64,000 bases of DNA, taken from positions 186,001 to 250,000 of the forward strand of contig BMTG01000009.1 of assembly GCA_014649555.1 (NCBI GenBank), read 5' to 3'. Numbering within the stretch: the stretch's first letter is position 1; each line of letters opens with the position of its first letter. The position numbers and the translations under genes were made by a program. The notes beneath the pieces are model-generated. The model did no database searches. It worked only from the letters and a program-made list of their open reading frames with translations, and was not told the DNA's origin. The DNA comes from Streptomyces globisporus. Lineage in GTDB: Bacteria > Actinomycetota > Actinomycetes > Streptomycetales > Streptomycetaceae. Of the stretch, positions 18,453 to 25,950 are shown in pieces.

Positions 18453-18500
18453 GGGTGCGTCGTCTTTGCCAACCCGGTACGGCGCGTCTCGTCGGGGTGG
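18453..18500 (-). promoter_or_regulatory. guanidine-III (ykkC-III) riboswitch
   Basis: Read on the minus strand, this segment contains CGACGAG, then GCGCCGTACCGGGTTGGC and AAAGACGACGC in the order and spacing of the ykkC-III/guanidine-III pseudoknot (GACGAGG...GCGCCGUACC...GGU...AAGACG.CGC). It lies about 40 bases upstream of the SMR start codon. In this RNA class guanidine binding stabilises a pseudoknot that frees the ribosome site. Confidence 0.85.
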
Positions 18501-18525
18501 TTCCACCGTAGCAAAAAACGGAGAA

Positions 18526-18555
18526 AGGGCCTGGTGACACCGGTCACCAGGCCCT
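18526..18555 (-). terminator. strong intrinsic terminator
   Basis: A perfect 13-bp stem (AGGGCCTGGTGAC with its complement) and a 4-base loop lie just past the stop of the GroES-like gene. On the minus strand it is followed by CTTTTCTCCGTTTTTTG, an unusually U-rich tail for this genome. It also insulates the downstream guanidine riboswitch from read-through. Confidence 0.85.
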
Positions 18556-18568
18556 GAACAGCACGGTC

Positions 18569-18940
18569 CTACAGATACAGCCCGGTCGAATCGACCGACC
18601 CCTCGAACCGGTCGGCGGCCACCGCGTGCAGATCACGCTCCCGCATCAGGACGTACGCCACGCCCCGCACCTCGACCTCGGCCCGGTCCTCGGGGTCGTA
18701 CAGCACACGGTCGCCGGGCTCCACCGTCCGCACGTTCTGCCCGACCGCCACGACGACGGCCCAGGCCAGCCGGCGGCCCACCGCGGCCGTCGCCGGGATC
18801 AGGATGCCGCCGCCGGAACGCCGCTCGCCCTCGGACGCGTCGTTCCGCACGAGCACGCGGTCGTGCAGCATCCGGATGGGCAGCTTGTCGTCGTGCGGGG
18901 CGCCGGGGCTGGTGTTTCCGGGGGTGGTGTTCTCGCTCAC
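18569..18940 (-). CDS. GroES-like co-chaperonin (Cpn10 family) paralogue
   Basis: This 123-residue protein has the Cpn10 core: LPIRMLHDRVLVRNDASEGERRSGGGILIP (start of the fold and mobile-loop position), VVAVGQNVRTVEPGDRVLYDPED and YVLMRERDLHAV. Length is longer than the usual ~95-100 residues because of a 20-residue N-terminal extension. The mobile loop lacks the usual hydrophobic tripeptide, and no groEL lies nearby, so it may not cap GroEL. Role inferred only from fold. Confidence 0.8.
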   Translation of the reverse strand: MSENTTPGNTSPGAPHDDKLPIRMLHDRVLVRNDASEGERRSGGGILIPATAAVGRRLAWAVVVAVGQNVRTVEPGDRVLYDPEDRAEVEVRGVAYVLMRERDLHAVAADRFEGSVDSTGLYL

Positions 18941-18989
18941 GCCCGCAACCTACCTGCCGGGGGTCGAACCGTACGCCTCCGGGTTCGGA

Positions 18990-19307
18990 TCACGCGCGGC
19001 GGCGCTGCGACACGGTGAGCAGCCCCACCACGCCGACCACCAGCAGCGCCGCGGGGATCACCCGCTCCAGCCGCGGCGAGCCGTCCTCCGCGACGAACTG
19101 GGCCTTCACCTCCGACACCGAGCGGTTCACCGCGACGAAGGCACGGCCGGCCGTCCGGTCGACGGTCTGGGCCGCCTTCGCCTTGGCATCACCGATGATC
19201 GTCTTCGGGTGTACGCGCACCCCGATCTCGTCGAGCACCACAGCGAGCTGCTCACGCCTGCTGATGATGTCCGCCTCGATCTGCGCAGGGGTCCTGGCAT
19301 CCGACAC
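18990..19307 (-). CDS. DUF3618 membrane-anchored protein
   Basis: This 105-residue protein starts VSDARTPAQIEADIISRREQLAVVLDEIGVRVHP, the DUF3618 signature, followed by a helical middle with AKAKAAQTVDRTAG and a C-terminal membrane helix (VIPAALLVVGVVGLLTV) with a basic tail. DUF3618 proteins are small tail-anchored proteins of unknown role, often linked to membrane or stress genes in actinobacteria. The GTG at 19307 begins the conserved part; the upstream frame is antisense spacer before bcp. Confidence 0.8.
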   Translation of the reverse strand: MSDARTPAQIEADIISRREQLAVVLDEIGVRVHPKTIIGDAKAKAAQTVDRTAGRAFVAVNRSVSEVKAQFVAEDGSPRLERVIPAALLVVGVVGLLTVSQRRRA

Positions 19308-19450
19308 TGCGCCGCCTCCGTGGTCGTCGTCCGTTGAACCTTCGTCTGAAACCTTCGTCGACAGTCTGTCAGCTCGAACCTCCGCACACCCGGCGGCACC
19401 CCTATTACCCTCGGTCCCGTCCGACCAGCGCACCATCCGAGGAGAACCAC

Positions 19451-19918
19451 ATGAGCGAGCGACTGAAGCCCGGCGACACCGCTCCCGCCTTCACCCTTCC
19501 CGACGCCGACGGCAACGAGGTGTCGCTCGCCGACCACAAGGGCCGCAAGGTCATCGTGTACTTCTACCCGGCCGCTCTTACCCCCGGATGCACCAAGCAG
19601 GCCTGCGACTTCACCGACAACCTCGACCTCCTGGCGAACGCCGGGTACGACGTCATCGGCGTCTCCCCCGACAAGCCGGAGAAGCTCGCGAAGTTCCGCG
19701 ACACGGAAAACCTCAAGGTCACCCTGGTGGGCGACCCGGCGAAGGAAACTTTGGCGGCGTACGGCGCCTTCGGCGAGAAGAAGCTCTACGGCAAAGTGGT
19801 GACGGGCGTGATCCGCTCCACCGTCGTCGTCGACGAGGACGGCAAGGTCGAGCACGCGTTCTACAACGTGAAGGCGACCGGCCACGTGGCCAAGATCATC
19901 AGGGACCTGGGCATCTGA
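19451..19918 (+). CDS. bcp: thiol peroxidase, BCP/PrxQ type
   Basis: This 155-residue thioredoxin-fold peroxiredoxin begins MSERLKPGDTAPAFTLPD, with the active-site stretch TPGCTKQACDF containing the peroxidatic Cys and a second Cys five residues later that acts as resolving Cys in the PrxQ class. It reduces H2O2 and organic peroxides in the cytoplasm using thioredoxin. The ATG follows a GGAG site 6 bases ahead. It is divergent from the DUF3618 gene. Confidence 0.95.
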   Translation: MSERLKPGDTAPAFTLPDADGNEVSLADHKGRKVIVYFYPAALTPGCTKQACDFTDNLDLLANAGYDVIGVSPDKPEKLAKFRDTENLKVTLVGDPAKETLAAYGAFGEKKLYGKVVTGVIRSTVVVDEDGKVEHAFYNVKATGHVAKIIRDLGI

Positions 19919-19953
19919 CGGCCCCCTGAGACACCCTCCGGGACACCCCCCGC

Positions 19954-19998
19954 CCCTCACACGATCCCGACCCTCGGTGTGTCGAGATCGTGTGAGGG
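19954..19998. terminator. 13-bp perfect inverted repeat after bcp
   Basis: CCCTCACACGATC at 19954-19966 is matched by its exact complement at 19986-19998 with a 19-base spacer. It lies 35 bases after the bcp stop and 90 bases before the MFS start. It could be a terminator or an operator; the long loop keeps both open. Confidence 0.5.
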
Positions 19999-20088
19999 AG
20001 ATCGCATCGACCCATGAAGTCGGTTTGCGGCCGTCAACTCTGCGCAGAAGCCTTTCCTGGAACACCCTTCGAGGAAAGGACCCCGGCC

Positions 20089-21585
20089 ATGGCGGCCCCC
20101 GACCCCCAGCAGGCGGCCGACCCAGCAGCGGTCAAACGCCACCCCGCGCTCTTCCGGGCCATCCGGAAGCGCCAGAATCCGCGGCTGCGCCGGACGGACA
20201 TCACGGTCACGGACGACGCCGCGGTGAAGCGGGCCGTGAAGGCGGCCTCCCTGGGTAACGCCATGGAGTGGTTCGACTTCGGGATCTACTCCTACCTGGC
20301 CGTGACCATCGGCCACGTCTTCTTCCCGTCCGGGAACGACACCACGCAGCTGCTGTCCTCCTTCGCGACCTTCGCGGTGGCCTTCCTCGTGCGGCCGCTC
20401 GGCGGGATGTTCTTCGGCCCGATGGGAGACAAGGTCGGCCGCAAGAAGGTCCTCGCGCTGACGATGATCCTGATGGCGGTCGGCACGTTCGCGATCGGCC
20501 TGATCCCCTCGCACGACACGATCGGCGTCTGGGCCGCGGTCCTGCTGATCTTCTTCCGGATGCTCCAGGGCTTCTCGACGGGCGGTGAGTACGGCGGCGC
20601 CTCCACGTTCATCGCGGAGTACGCCCCCGACAAGCGGCGCGGCTTCTTCGGCAGCTTTCTGGAGTTCGGGACCCTGGCGGGCTACGTCGGCGCGGCGGGC
20701 CTGGTAACAGCCCTGTACGCACTCCTCACCGACGCCCAGATGGAGGCCTGGGGGTGGAGGATCCCGTTCCTCGTCGCGGGCCCGCTGGGCCTGGTCGGCC
20801 TCTACCTGCGGCTGAAGCTGGACGAGACCCCGGCCTTCCAGAAGCTGGAGGGCGGCACCGCGCACGCGAGCGAGGCGGCGGACGGCGTCGAGGCCACGGC
20901 CAAGGGCGACCTGGCGAAGATCTTCCGGCAGTACTGGCCGACGCTGATCCTCTGCATCTGCCTGGTCGGCGCGTACAACATCACCGACTACATGCTGCTG
21001 TCGTACATGCCGACGTACCTCTCCGACGAGCTGGGCTACAGCGAGACGCACGGGCTGCTGATCCTGCTGGCGGTGATGGTGTTCCTGATGGCGATCATCA
21101 GCCAGGTCGGCAAGCTCTCCGACCGCTTCGGCCGCAAGCCGCTGCTGATGACCGGAATGCTGGGCTTCCTCTTCCTCTCCCTCCCCGCCTTCCTCCTGAT
21201 CCGGGTCGACGGCATCCTCCCGATCACGATCGGCATGCTGATGCTGGGCCTCTCGCTGGTCTGCATGCTGGGCACGATGTCGGCCGCCCTCCCGGCCCTG
21301 TTCCCGACGAACGTCCGCTACGGCTCCCTGTCGGTCGGCTACAACCTCTCCGCGTCGATCTTCGGCGGCACGACCCCGCTGGTGATCACGGCCCTGATCA
21401 GCTGGACCGGCTCCAACCTGATGCCGGCGTACTACGCGATGGCGGCGGCTCTGGTCGGTGTGATCGCGGTGGCCTGCATGAAGGAGACCGCCCAGCAGCC
21501 GCTGATCGGCTCCCCGCCGTCGGTGGAGACGGACGAGGAGGCGGCGGAGCTGGTCCAGGCGCAGTCGCCTGAGCCGAAGTTCTGA
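20089..21585 (+). CDS. MFS transporter, metabolite:H+ symporter (ProP-like)
   Basis: This 498-residue protein has twelve transmembrane helices after a basic ~65-residue N-terminus. It carries the family marks GNAMEWFDFGIYSYLA (helix 1), GPMGDKVGRKKVLALTMILM (MFS motif A), FSTGGEYGGASTFIAEY and a second motif A, KLSDRFGRKPLLM. This is the MHS family (osmoprotectant, citrate, ketoglutarate, shikimate symporters); ProP-like proline/betaine uptake is the nearest guess. I chose the ATG at 20089 behind GAGGAAAGGA. The acidic C-terminal tail lacks a clear ProP coiled coil. Confidence 0.85.
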   Translation: MAAPDPQQAADPAAVKRHPALFRAIRKRQNPRLRRTDITVTDDAAVKRAVKAASLGNAMEWFDFGIYSYLAVTIGHVFFPSGNDTTQLLSSFATFAVAFLVRPLGGMFFGPMGDKVGRKKVLALTMILMAVGTFAIGLIPSHDTIGVWAAVLLIFFRMLQGFSTGGEYGGASTFIAEYAPDKRRGFFGSFLEFGTLAGYVGAAGLVTALYALLTDAQMEAWGWRIPFLVAGPLGLVGLYLRLKLDETPAFQKLEGGTAHASEAADGVEATAKGDLAKIFRQYWPTLILCICLVGAYNITDYMLLSYMPTYLSDELGYSETHGLLILLAVMVFLMAIISQVGKLSDRFGRKPLLMTGMLGFLFLSLPAFLLIRVDGILPITIGMLMLGLSLVCMLGTMSAALPALFPTNVRYGSLSVGYNLSASIFGGTTPLVITALISWTGSNLMPAYYAMAAALVGVIAVACMKETAQQPLIGSPPSVETDEEAAELVQAQSPEPKF

Positions 21586-21615
21586 CCTGGCCCCGTCCAG
21601 CCCCTTCCTCGGAGG

Positions 21616-21654
21616 AACGGCCCGTACCGCTCACGTCGAGCGGTACGGGCCGTT
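21616..21654 (+). terminator. strong hairpin terminator after the MFS gene
   Basis: A 17-bp perfect stem (left arm 21616-21632, right arm 21638-21654) with a 5-base loop is followed by CGCCTTTCC. It separates the MFS gene from the HNH pair. Confidence 0.85.
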
Positions 21655-21762
21655 CGCCTTTCCTGTCAGCTGGTCGCCGGATTTCGGGCGTGACTGTCCG
21701 ATAAACGGTTCGTTACTCCGCACGGGGCTGCGAACGTACTCGCGGCCGGGATCGGAGGGGAC

Positions 21763-22398
21763 ATGGGGACGGTTCGCTACACGCGCGAGCTCCTTGAAGA
21801 AGCGGCGCGCATGACGGGGAACTCTACGGACGCGGTGCTGTGGTGCGGCGGGACACCGACGCCCGGCAGCCGGCGCTATCTGCGTAAGAAGATGGCGGAG
21901 GCGGGCCTGGACATCTCGCATTTCGCCGACACGTGGGTGCGCCATACGGAAGAGACACTGCGCAAGCTGGTCGCCTGCTCCACGAGCGTCGCGGAAGTCG
22001 TACGCAGGTTGGGCATCAGTCCGGTGGGCGGCAATCATGCCCACATCGGCCGCCGCATCGCCGCTCTGCGCATCGACACCTCACACTTCGCACCTGTGCC
22101 AGCGCGTGAACGCAGGGCCAAGGGTGCACCGGGAGAACGTCTGGCTCTCCGAACGCCTTCGGACGGCAGGGTTCCCGGCGAACGGCTCCGCAAGGAGCTT
22201 GTCCGCAGGGGAGTTGCGGATCAGTGCGCCGCATGCGGCAACACCGGAGAATGGCTGGGGCAACCCCTCCGGCTCGAAGTGGACCACGTCAACGGCGACT
22301 GGTGGGACAACCGCCCCGACAATCTGCGCCTCCTCTGCCCCAACTGTCATGCGACCACCGACACTTATCGCGGTCGTCAGCGAAGGAGGGCGACGTGA
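21763..22398 (+). CDS. HNH endonuclease with two N-terminal repeat modules
   Basis: This 211-residue protein contains two copies of an about 50-residue module: YTRELLEEAARM...YLRKKMAEAGLDISHF and TEETLRKLVACS...IAALRIDTSHF. After a basic linker comes a C-terminal HNH nuclease domain: CAACGNTGEW, LEVDHVNGDWWDNRPDNL and LLCPNCHATTDTY. The two CxxC pairs should hold a structural zinc, and the DH and N/H residues form the beta-beta-alpha-metal site. The repeats look like small helical DNA-binding units that read a sequence before the nuclease cuts. The ATG follows GGAGGGG. It overlaps the next gene by 4 bases, so both are made together. Confidence 0.8.
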   Translation: MGTVRYTRELLEEAARMTGNSTDAVLWCGGTPTPGSRRYLRKKMAEAGLDISHFADTWVRHTEETLRKLVACSTSVAEVVRRLGISPVGGNHAHIGRRIAALRIDTSHFAPVPARERRAKGAPGERLALRTPSDGRVPGERLRKELVRRGVADQCAACGNTGEWLGQPLRLEVDHVNGDWWDNRPDNLRLLCPNCHATTDTYRGRQRRRAT

Positions 22399-23231
22399 GC
22401 GTCAGATACACCCGCGACACGCTGGTACAGACGGCGGCGTACGCGAGCAGCCTCGTCGATCTCCTGCGCCGCCTCGGCGCTCCCCTGGGCAGCCGAACCC
22501 TCCGCTACGTACGGGACCGGCTCGCGCACTACGGCATCGACACGTCCCACTTCGTGGAGGAGGAGCTTCCGGAGCGGGAGCGCTGCTCCTACCCACGCGA
22601 GCTCCTGGCCGAAGCCGCCGCCTGCTCCCACAGCATCCGGGAGATGCTCACGTACATGGGCTTGCCACCGACTGACAGTCCCTACGGCTACCTGCGCAAG
22701 AAGATGGACCGGCTCGGCATCGACACCTCCCACTTCACCAGCGGACGCCGGTACGGAACGCCCTCGACGCCGCGCACGGCGCTGGCACGAGCGGTTGCCG
22801 GGGCCCACAGCCTGGCCGGTGTTCTGAGGGCTCTGGAGCCAGGCTCCAACAACACCACTGCGCGCGCTCGTGTGAAGCGGGACATCGAAGCCTACGGCCT
22901 GTCCGTGGCCCACTTCACCGGACAGGGGCATGGTCGCGGCGCGCGCTCCCCGAACCGCAAAACCGCTGCGGAGATACTCCAGCGTCTGGCCTCCGGAGCG
23001 TCCCGGACCAAGACGGCACAGCTACGAAGGGCCCTGGACGACATCGGAGTTCCTCACCTCTGCGCAAGGTGCGGCACAGGTGAAACCTGGCATGGCAGGC
23101 GGCTCGTCCTGGAAATCGACCACATCAACGGCGACCGGCTCGACAACCGCCGCGAGAACCTCCGATACCTGTGCCCCTCGTGTCACAGCCAGACGCAAAC
23201 CTTCTCGAAGCCGCGCAAGCTCGCACAGTAG
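22395..23231 (+). CDS. HNH endonuclease with three N-terminal repeat modules
   Basis: This 278-residue paralogue of the preceding protein has three module copies: YTRDTLVQTAAYASS...GIDTSHF, YPRELLAEAAACSHS...GIDTSHF and a diverged PRTALARAVAGAHS...GLSVAHF. A linker and an HNH domain follow with CARCGTGETW, LEIDHINGDRLDNRRENL and YLCPSCHSQTQTF. The start is a GTG within the stop of the upstream gene (GTGA overlap). It ends only 12 bases before the tRNA. The pair could be a two-subunit nuclease with asymmetric recognition, a mobile nuclease, or a defence enzyme; the sequence alone does not decide. Confidence 0.8.
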   Translation: MSVRYTRDTLVQTAAYASSLVDLLRRLGAPLGSRTLRYVRDRLAHYGIDTSHFVEEELPERERCSYPRELLAEAAACSHSIREMLTYMGLPPTDSPYGYLRKKMDRLGIDTSHFTSGRRYGTPSTPRTALARAVAGAHSLAGVLRALEPGSNNTTARARVKRDIEAYGLSVAHFTGQGHGRGARSPNRKTAAEILQRLASGASRTKTAQLRRALDDIGVPHLCARCGTGETWHGRRLVLEIDHINGDRLDNRRENLRYLCPSCHSQTQTFSKPRKLAQ

Positions 23232-23243
23232 AGTGGGGCACGC

Positions 23244-23319
23244 GGGTCCGTACCCCAGCTGGCCTAGAGGGCGCCGGTTTAGGTCCGGTGTGTCGTGGGT
23301 TCGAGTCCCACCGGGCCCA
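23244..23319 (+). tRNA. tRNA, anticodon UAG, short variable arm
   Basis: The acceptor stem GGGTCCG/CGGGCCC (one G-U pair), the T arm GTGGG-TTCGAGT-CCCAC and the anticodon stem GCCGG/CCGGT all pair. The D arm is a 3-bp CCC/GGG stem with an 11-base loop carrying the invariant GG. The anticodon loop TTTAGGT places U-A-G (23280-23282) at positions 34-36, which reads the leucine codon CUA. The variable region is only 5 bases, whereas bacterial leucine tRNAs have a long extra arm. No CCA is encoded. Identity is therefore uncertain. Confidence 0.8.
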
Positions 23320-23327
23320 CAGGTGCG

Positions 23328-23366
23328 GGGCGGCTGCGACCTTCGTTTCGAAGGTCGCAGCCGCCC
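23328..23366. terminator. terminator between tRNA and rdgB
   Basis: A perfect 16-bp stem with a 7-base loop (CGTTTCG) lies 9 bases after the tRNA and 10 bases past the stop of the convergent rdgB gene, so it probably ends both transcripts. Confidence 0.8.
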
Positions 23367-23375
23367 TCACTGCTG

Positions 23376-23978
23376 TCACCCCACCAACTCCCGCACCACC
23401 GGCACCAACGCCCGGAACGCCTTCCCCCGGTGGCTGATCGCGTTCTTCTCCGCCGGGGTCAGCTCCGCGCACGTGCGGGTCTCGCCCTCCGGCTGGAGGA
23501 TCGGGTCGTAGCCGAAGCCGTTGGTGCCCGACGGGGTGTGGCGGAGGATGCCGTTCAGGCGGCCCTCGACCACGCGTTCCGTGCCGTCAGGGAGGGCCAG
23601 GGCGGCGGCGCAGGCGAAGTAGGCGCCCCGGTGCGGGGTGTCGATGTCGCCGAGCTGGGCCAGGAGCAGGTTCAGGTTGGCCGCGTCGTCCCCGTGGGTG
23701 CCGGACCAGCGGGCCGAGAAGATGCCGGGGGCGCCGCCGAGGACGTCCACGCAGAGGCCCGAGTCGTCGGCGATCGCCGGGTGGCCGGTGGCCTGGGCCA
23801 GGGCGTGGGCCTTGAGGAGCGCGTTCTCGGCGAAGGTGACGCCGGTTTCCTTGACGTCGGGGATGTCGGGGTACGCATCCGCGCCGACGAGGTCGAGGTC
23901 GAGTCCCGCGTCGGCGAGGATGGCGTGGAGTTCGGTGATTTTCCCGGCGTTGCGGGTGGCGAGGATCAGGCGCTTCAT
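23376..23978 (-). CDS. rdgB: RdgB/HAM1 non-canonical purine NTP pyrophosphatase
   Basis: This 200-residue enzyme removes dITP, ITP and XTP from the nucleotide pool by hydrolysing them to the monophosphate. All family motifs are present: LATRNAGKITEL at the start, ETGVTFAENALLKA, IADDSGLCVDVLGG (metal and catalytic acids), SGTNGFGYDPI and ISHRGKAFRAL. I chose the ATG at 23978 where the conserved fold begins; the longer frame upstream is a shadow. It shares strand and region with rph, a pairing seen in many actinobacteria, with a small lipoprotein gene between them. Confidence 0.95.
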   Translation of the reverse strand: MKRLILATRNAGKITELHAILADAGLDLDLVGADAYPDIPDVKETGVTFAENALLKAHALAQATGHPAIADDSGLCVDVLGGAPGIFSARWSGTHGDDAANLNLLLAQLGDIDTPHRGAYFACAAALALPDGTERVVEGRLNGILRHTPSGTNGFGYDPILQPEGETRTCAELTPAEKNAISHRGKAFRALVPVVRELVG

Positions 23979-23990
23979 GGGGCGATTATC

Positions 23991-24027
23991 GCCGGGCCGG
24001 TGCTGTGGACGCTTCGGCCGGCCCGGC
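23991..24027 (-). terminator. hairpin after the lipoprotein gene
   Basis: A 10-bp perfect inverted repeat (GCCGGGCCGG with its complement at 24018-24027, 17-base loop) lies just past the stop of the minus-strand lipoprotein gene and upstream of rdgB. Confidence 0.5.
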
Positions 24028-24049
24028 TCCCTCTCCCCCGCCCGTGGGC

Positions 24050-24439
24050 CTACGGGCTGCAGACCTTGCCGATCTCCGTCGCCGCGTCCGTCACCGGAGT
24101 GATGTCGGGGGTGGCGTCGCCCGCCTCGATGGACTTGCGGACGTCTGTGACGCCTGTCTGGAGGTCGTCGACGGCCTTGGAGAGGTCGGCGTTGTCCGTG
24201 GTGTCGTCGAGCTTCTTCAGCTCGCGGTCGATCTCGTCCAGGGACTCGGAGGCCTGGGTGATGTCCTCGGAGGCGTTGGAGACGGCCTGCTGGAGCTTGC
24301 TGACGCTGGTGGCGATGGCGTCGGCGGTGCGGACGCAGTCGAGCGCCTTGTCGAGGCCGGCGCAGCCCACTGCCGTGGTCAGCGTCAGCAGGGTGGCGGC
24401 GGTGGCGAGTGCGATACGTCGGTGGCGGCGCGGAGCCAT
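24050..24439 (-). CDS. small secreted, probably lipid-anchored helical protein
   Basis: This 129-residue protein has an Arg-rich N-terminus, a hydrophobic stretch (ALATAATLLTLTTAVGC) and a possible lipobox AVGC, weaker than the classical LAGC. The mature part is strongly helical with heptad-like spacing (KLQQAVSNASEDITQASESLDEIDRELKKL), suggesting a coiled coil, and has a Cys in the last four residues that could pair with an internal one. The ATG at 24439 gives a normal signal peptide. Family not recognised; it lies between rph and rdgB on the same strand. Confidence 0.65.
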   Translation of the reverse strand: MAPRRHRRIALATAATLLTLTTAVGCAGLDKALDCVRTADAIATSVSKLQQAVSNASEDITQASESLDEIDRELKKLDDTTDNADLSKAVDDLQTGVTDVRKSIEAGDATPDITPVTDAATEIGKVCSP

Positions 24440-24563
24440 GGTGCGGGTCCCTCCCCGGGGGTCGGTACGTGGACGGACGCACGGTTCGACCCGTGCGCCC
24501 GTATCCGTAACGACGCTCTGTGGTGCGTATTTGGTTGCTTCTTTACCCGGGACGGGCGAGTCG

Positions 24564-25301
24564 CTACGCGTTCCGCGTGGTTGCGAGTGCGTCACGCTGG
24601 AGTGCGGCGAGGTCGACGCAGCCCGCGGTGGCGAGGTCCAGGAGGGAACCCAGCTCCTTGCGGTCGAAGGGGGCGCCCTCGGCGGTGCCCTGGACCTCGA
24701 CGAAGCGGCCGTCGCCCGTGCAGACGACGTTCATGTCCGTCTCGGCGCGGACGTCCTCCTCGTAGCAGAGGTCGAGGAGCGGGGTGCCGTCGACGATGCC
24801 GACGCTGATGGCGGCGACGGTGTCGGTGAGCGGCTTGCGGCCGGCCTTGACGATCTTCTTGCCCTGGGCCCAGGTGACGGCGTCGGCGAGGGCGACGTAC
24901 GCGCCGGTGATGGCGGCGGTGCGGGTGCCTCCGTCGGCCTGGAGGACGTCGCAGTCCAGGACGATGGTGTTCTCGCCGAGGGCCTTGTAGTCGATGACGG
25001 CGCGCAGGGAGCGGCCGATCAGGCGGCTGATCTCGTGCGTGCGGCCGCCGATCTTGCCGCGTACGGCTTCGCGGTCGCCGCGGGTGTTGGTGGAGCGGGG
25101 CAGCATGGAGTATTCGGCGGTGACCCAGCCTTCGCCGCTGCCCTTGCGCCAGCGCGGGACGCCTTCGGTGACGGAGGCGGTGCAGAAGACTTTGGTGTCG
25201 CCGAAGGAGATGAGGACGGAGCCTTCGGCGTGCTTGCTCCAGCCGCGTTCGATGGTGACGGGGCGGAGCTGTTCGGGGGTGCGGCCGTCGATGCGAGACA
25301 T
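24564..25301 (-). CDS. rph: ribonuclease PH
   Basis: This 245-residue phosphorolytic 3'-5' exoribonuclease trims tRNA 3' ends as a hexamer. It has the expected N-terminus [18 protein letters not shown], the phosphate-site region [36 protein letters not shown], and the metal/active-site region [20 protein letters not shown]. Length is typical of the family. It is first of a likely rph-lipoprotein-rdgB group on the minus strand. Confidence 0.95.
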   Translation of the reverse strand: MSRIDGRTPEQLRPVTIERGWSKHAEGSVLISFGDTKVFCTASVTEGVPRWRKGSGEGWVTAEYSMLPRSTNTRGDREAVRGKIGGRTHEISRLIGRSLRAVIDYKALGENTIVLDCDVLQADGGTRTAAITGAYVALADAVTWAQGKKIVKAGRKPLTDTVAAISVGIVDGTPLLDLCYEEDVRAETDMNVVCTGDGRFVEVQGTAEGAPFDRKELGSLLDLATAGCVDLAALQRDALATTRNA

Positions 25302-25404
25302 GGGGCCGACTGTATCCGTTGGCGGGGGTGGCTCCGTTCGGGTGCGGTGGACCCGATGACGGACGAGGTGGGCGCGGGTGTGGCCGTCGCCGTCCGGGTA
25401 CGCG

Positions 25405-25441
25405 GCAGGCCCCGTCCCCTGCGGTGGGGTACGGGGCCTGC
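25405..25441 (-). terminator. terminator after nagF
   Basis: An 11-bp perfect inverted repeat, GCAGGCCCCGT with its complement at 25431-25441, lies past the stop of the minus-strand nagF and upstream of rph. Confidence 0.65.
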
Positions 25442-25496
25442 GGGTGCGGTCGCCTCGCGGAGGCGGGGCCGCGGGGTCCGGCGTGGGGTCAGCCGG

Positions 25497-25730
25497 TCAC
25501 ATCATGTCCTCGATGTCGGCGGCGATGGGGTCCGCGTCGGTGCCGATGACGACCTGGATCGCGGTGCCCATCTTGACGACGCCGTGGGCGCCGGCGGCCT
25601 TGAGGGCGGCTTCGTCGACCTTGGCGGGGTCGTGGACCTCGGTGCGGAGGCGGGTGATGCAGCCTTCGATCTCGTCGATGTTGTCGATGCCGCCGAGCCC
25701 GGCGACGATCTTCTCAGCCTTGGTGGCCAT
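25497..25730 (-). CDS. nagF: PTS EIIB component, N-acetylglucosamine
   Basis: This 77-residue stand-alone EIIB domain of the glucose/GlcNAc family carries the phosphorylatable Cys in IEGCITRLRTEVHDP. It passes phosphate from EIIA (Crr, not in this window) to sugar bound by the EIIC membrane protein. The ATG at 25730 precedes MATKAEKIVAGLGG. It is divergent from the EIIC gene, and the shared gap contains a dre operator, the same layout as SCO2905-SCO2907 of S. coelicolor, hence the name. Confidence 0.9.
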   Translation of the reverse strand: MATKAEKIVAGLGGIDNIDEIEGCITRLRTEVHDPAKVDEAALKAAGAHGVVKMGTAIQVVIGTDADPIAADIEDMM

Positions 25731-25892
25731 GTCCTTCTCCCTGTTTCGCGCGCAGACGGCCGCCCGCTGCGGGTCCGTTTCGTCACGGTAACGCACGGTT
25801 GGCCCAACTTCGCGAGCGAGTAACCGGACGATCCCGAAAGATGACGATCACCGGTCCCCTGCCTTCTGGGGCTGGGCTCGGGCCGTGACGCA

Positions 25893-25908
25893 ACTGGTCT
25901 ACACCAGT
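25893..25908. promoter_or_regulatory. dre operator (DasR site) between nagF and nagE1
   Basis: The 16-mer ACTGGTCTACACCAGT is near-palindromic and matches the DasR consensus ACTGGTCTAGACCAGT at 15 of 16 positions. It lies in the divergent promoter region, so DasR (GntR family, released by glucosamine-6-phosphate) should control both genes. Confidence 0.9.
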
Positions 25909-25950
25909 TTGCAACGACCGCCAAACGCGAAGTGTTCCGGGAGGACGCCC

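Noticed and set aside
15900-18557. Plus-strand open frame of 885 codons, Arg-rich
   Set aside because: Shifted frame of the penicillin-binding protein gene and then antisense to sugE; composition is Arg/His/Pro and no domain is visible.
23295-25823. Plus-strand open frame of 842 codons
   Set aside because: Antisense to rdgB, the lipoprotein, rph and nagF, all of which carry clear motifs.
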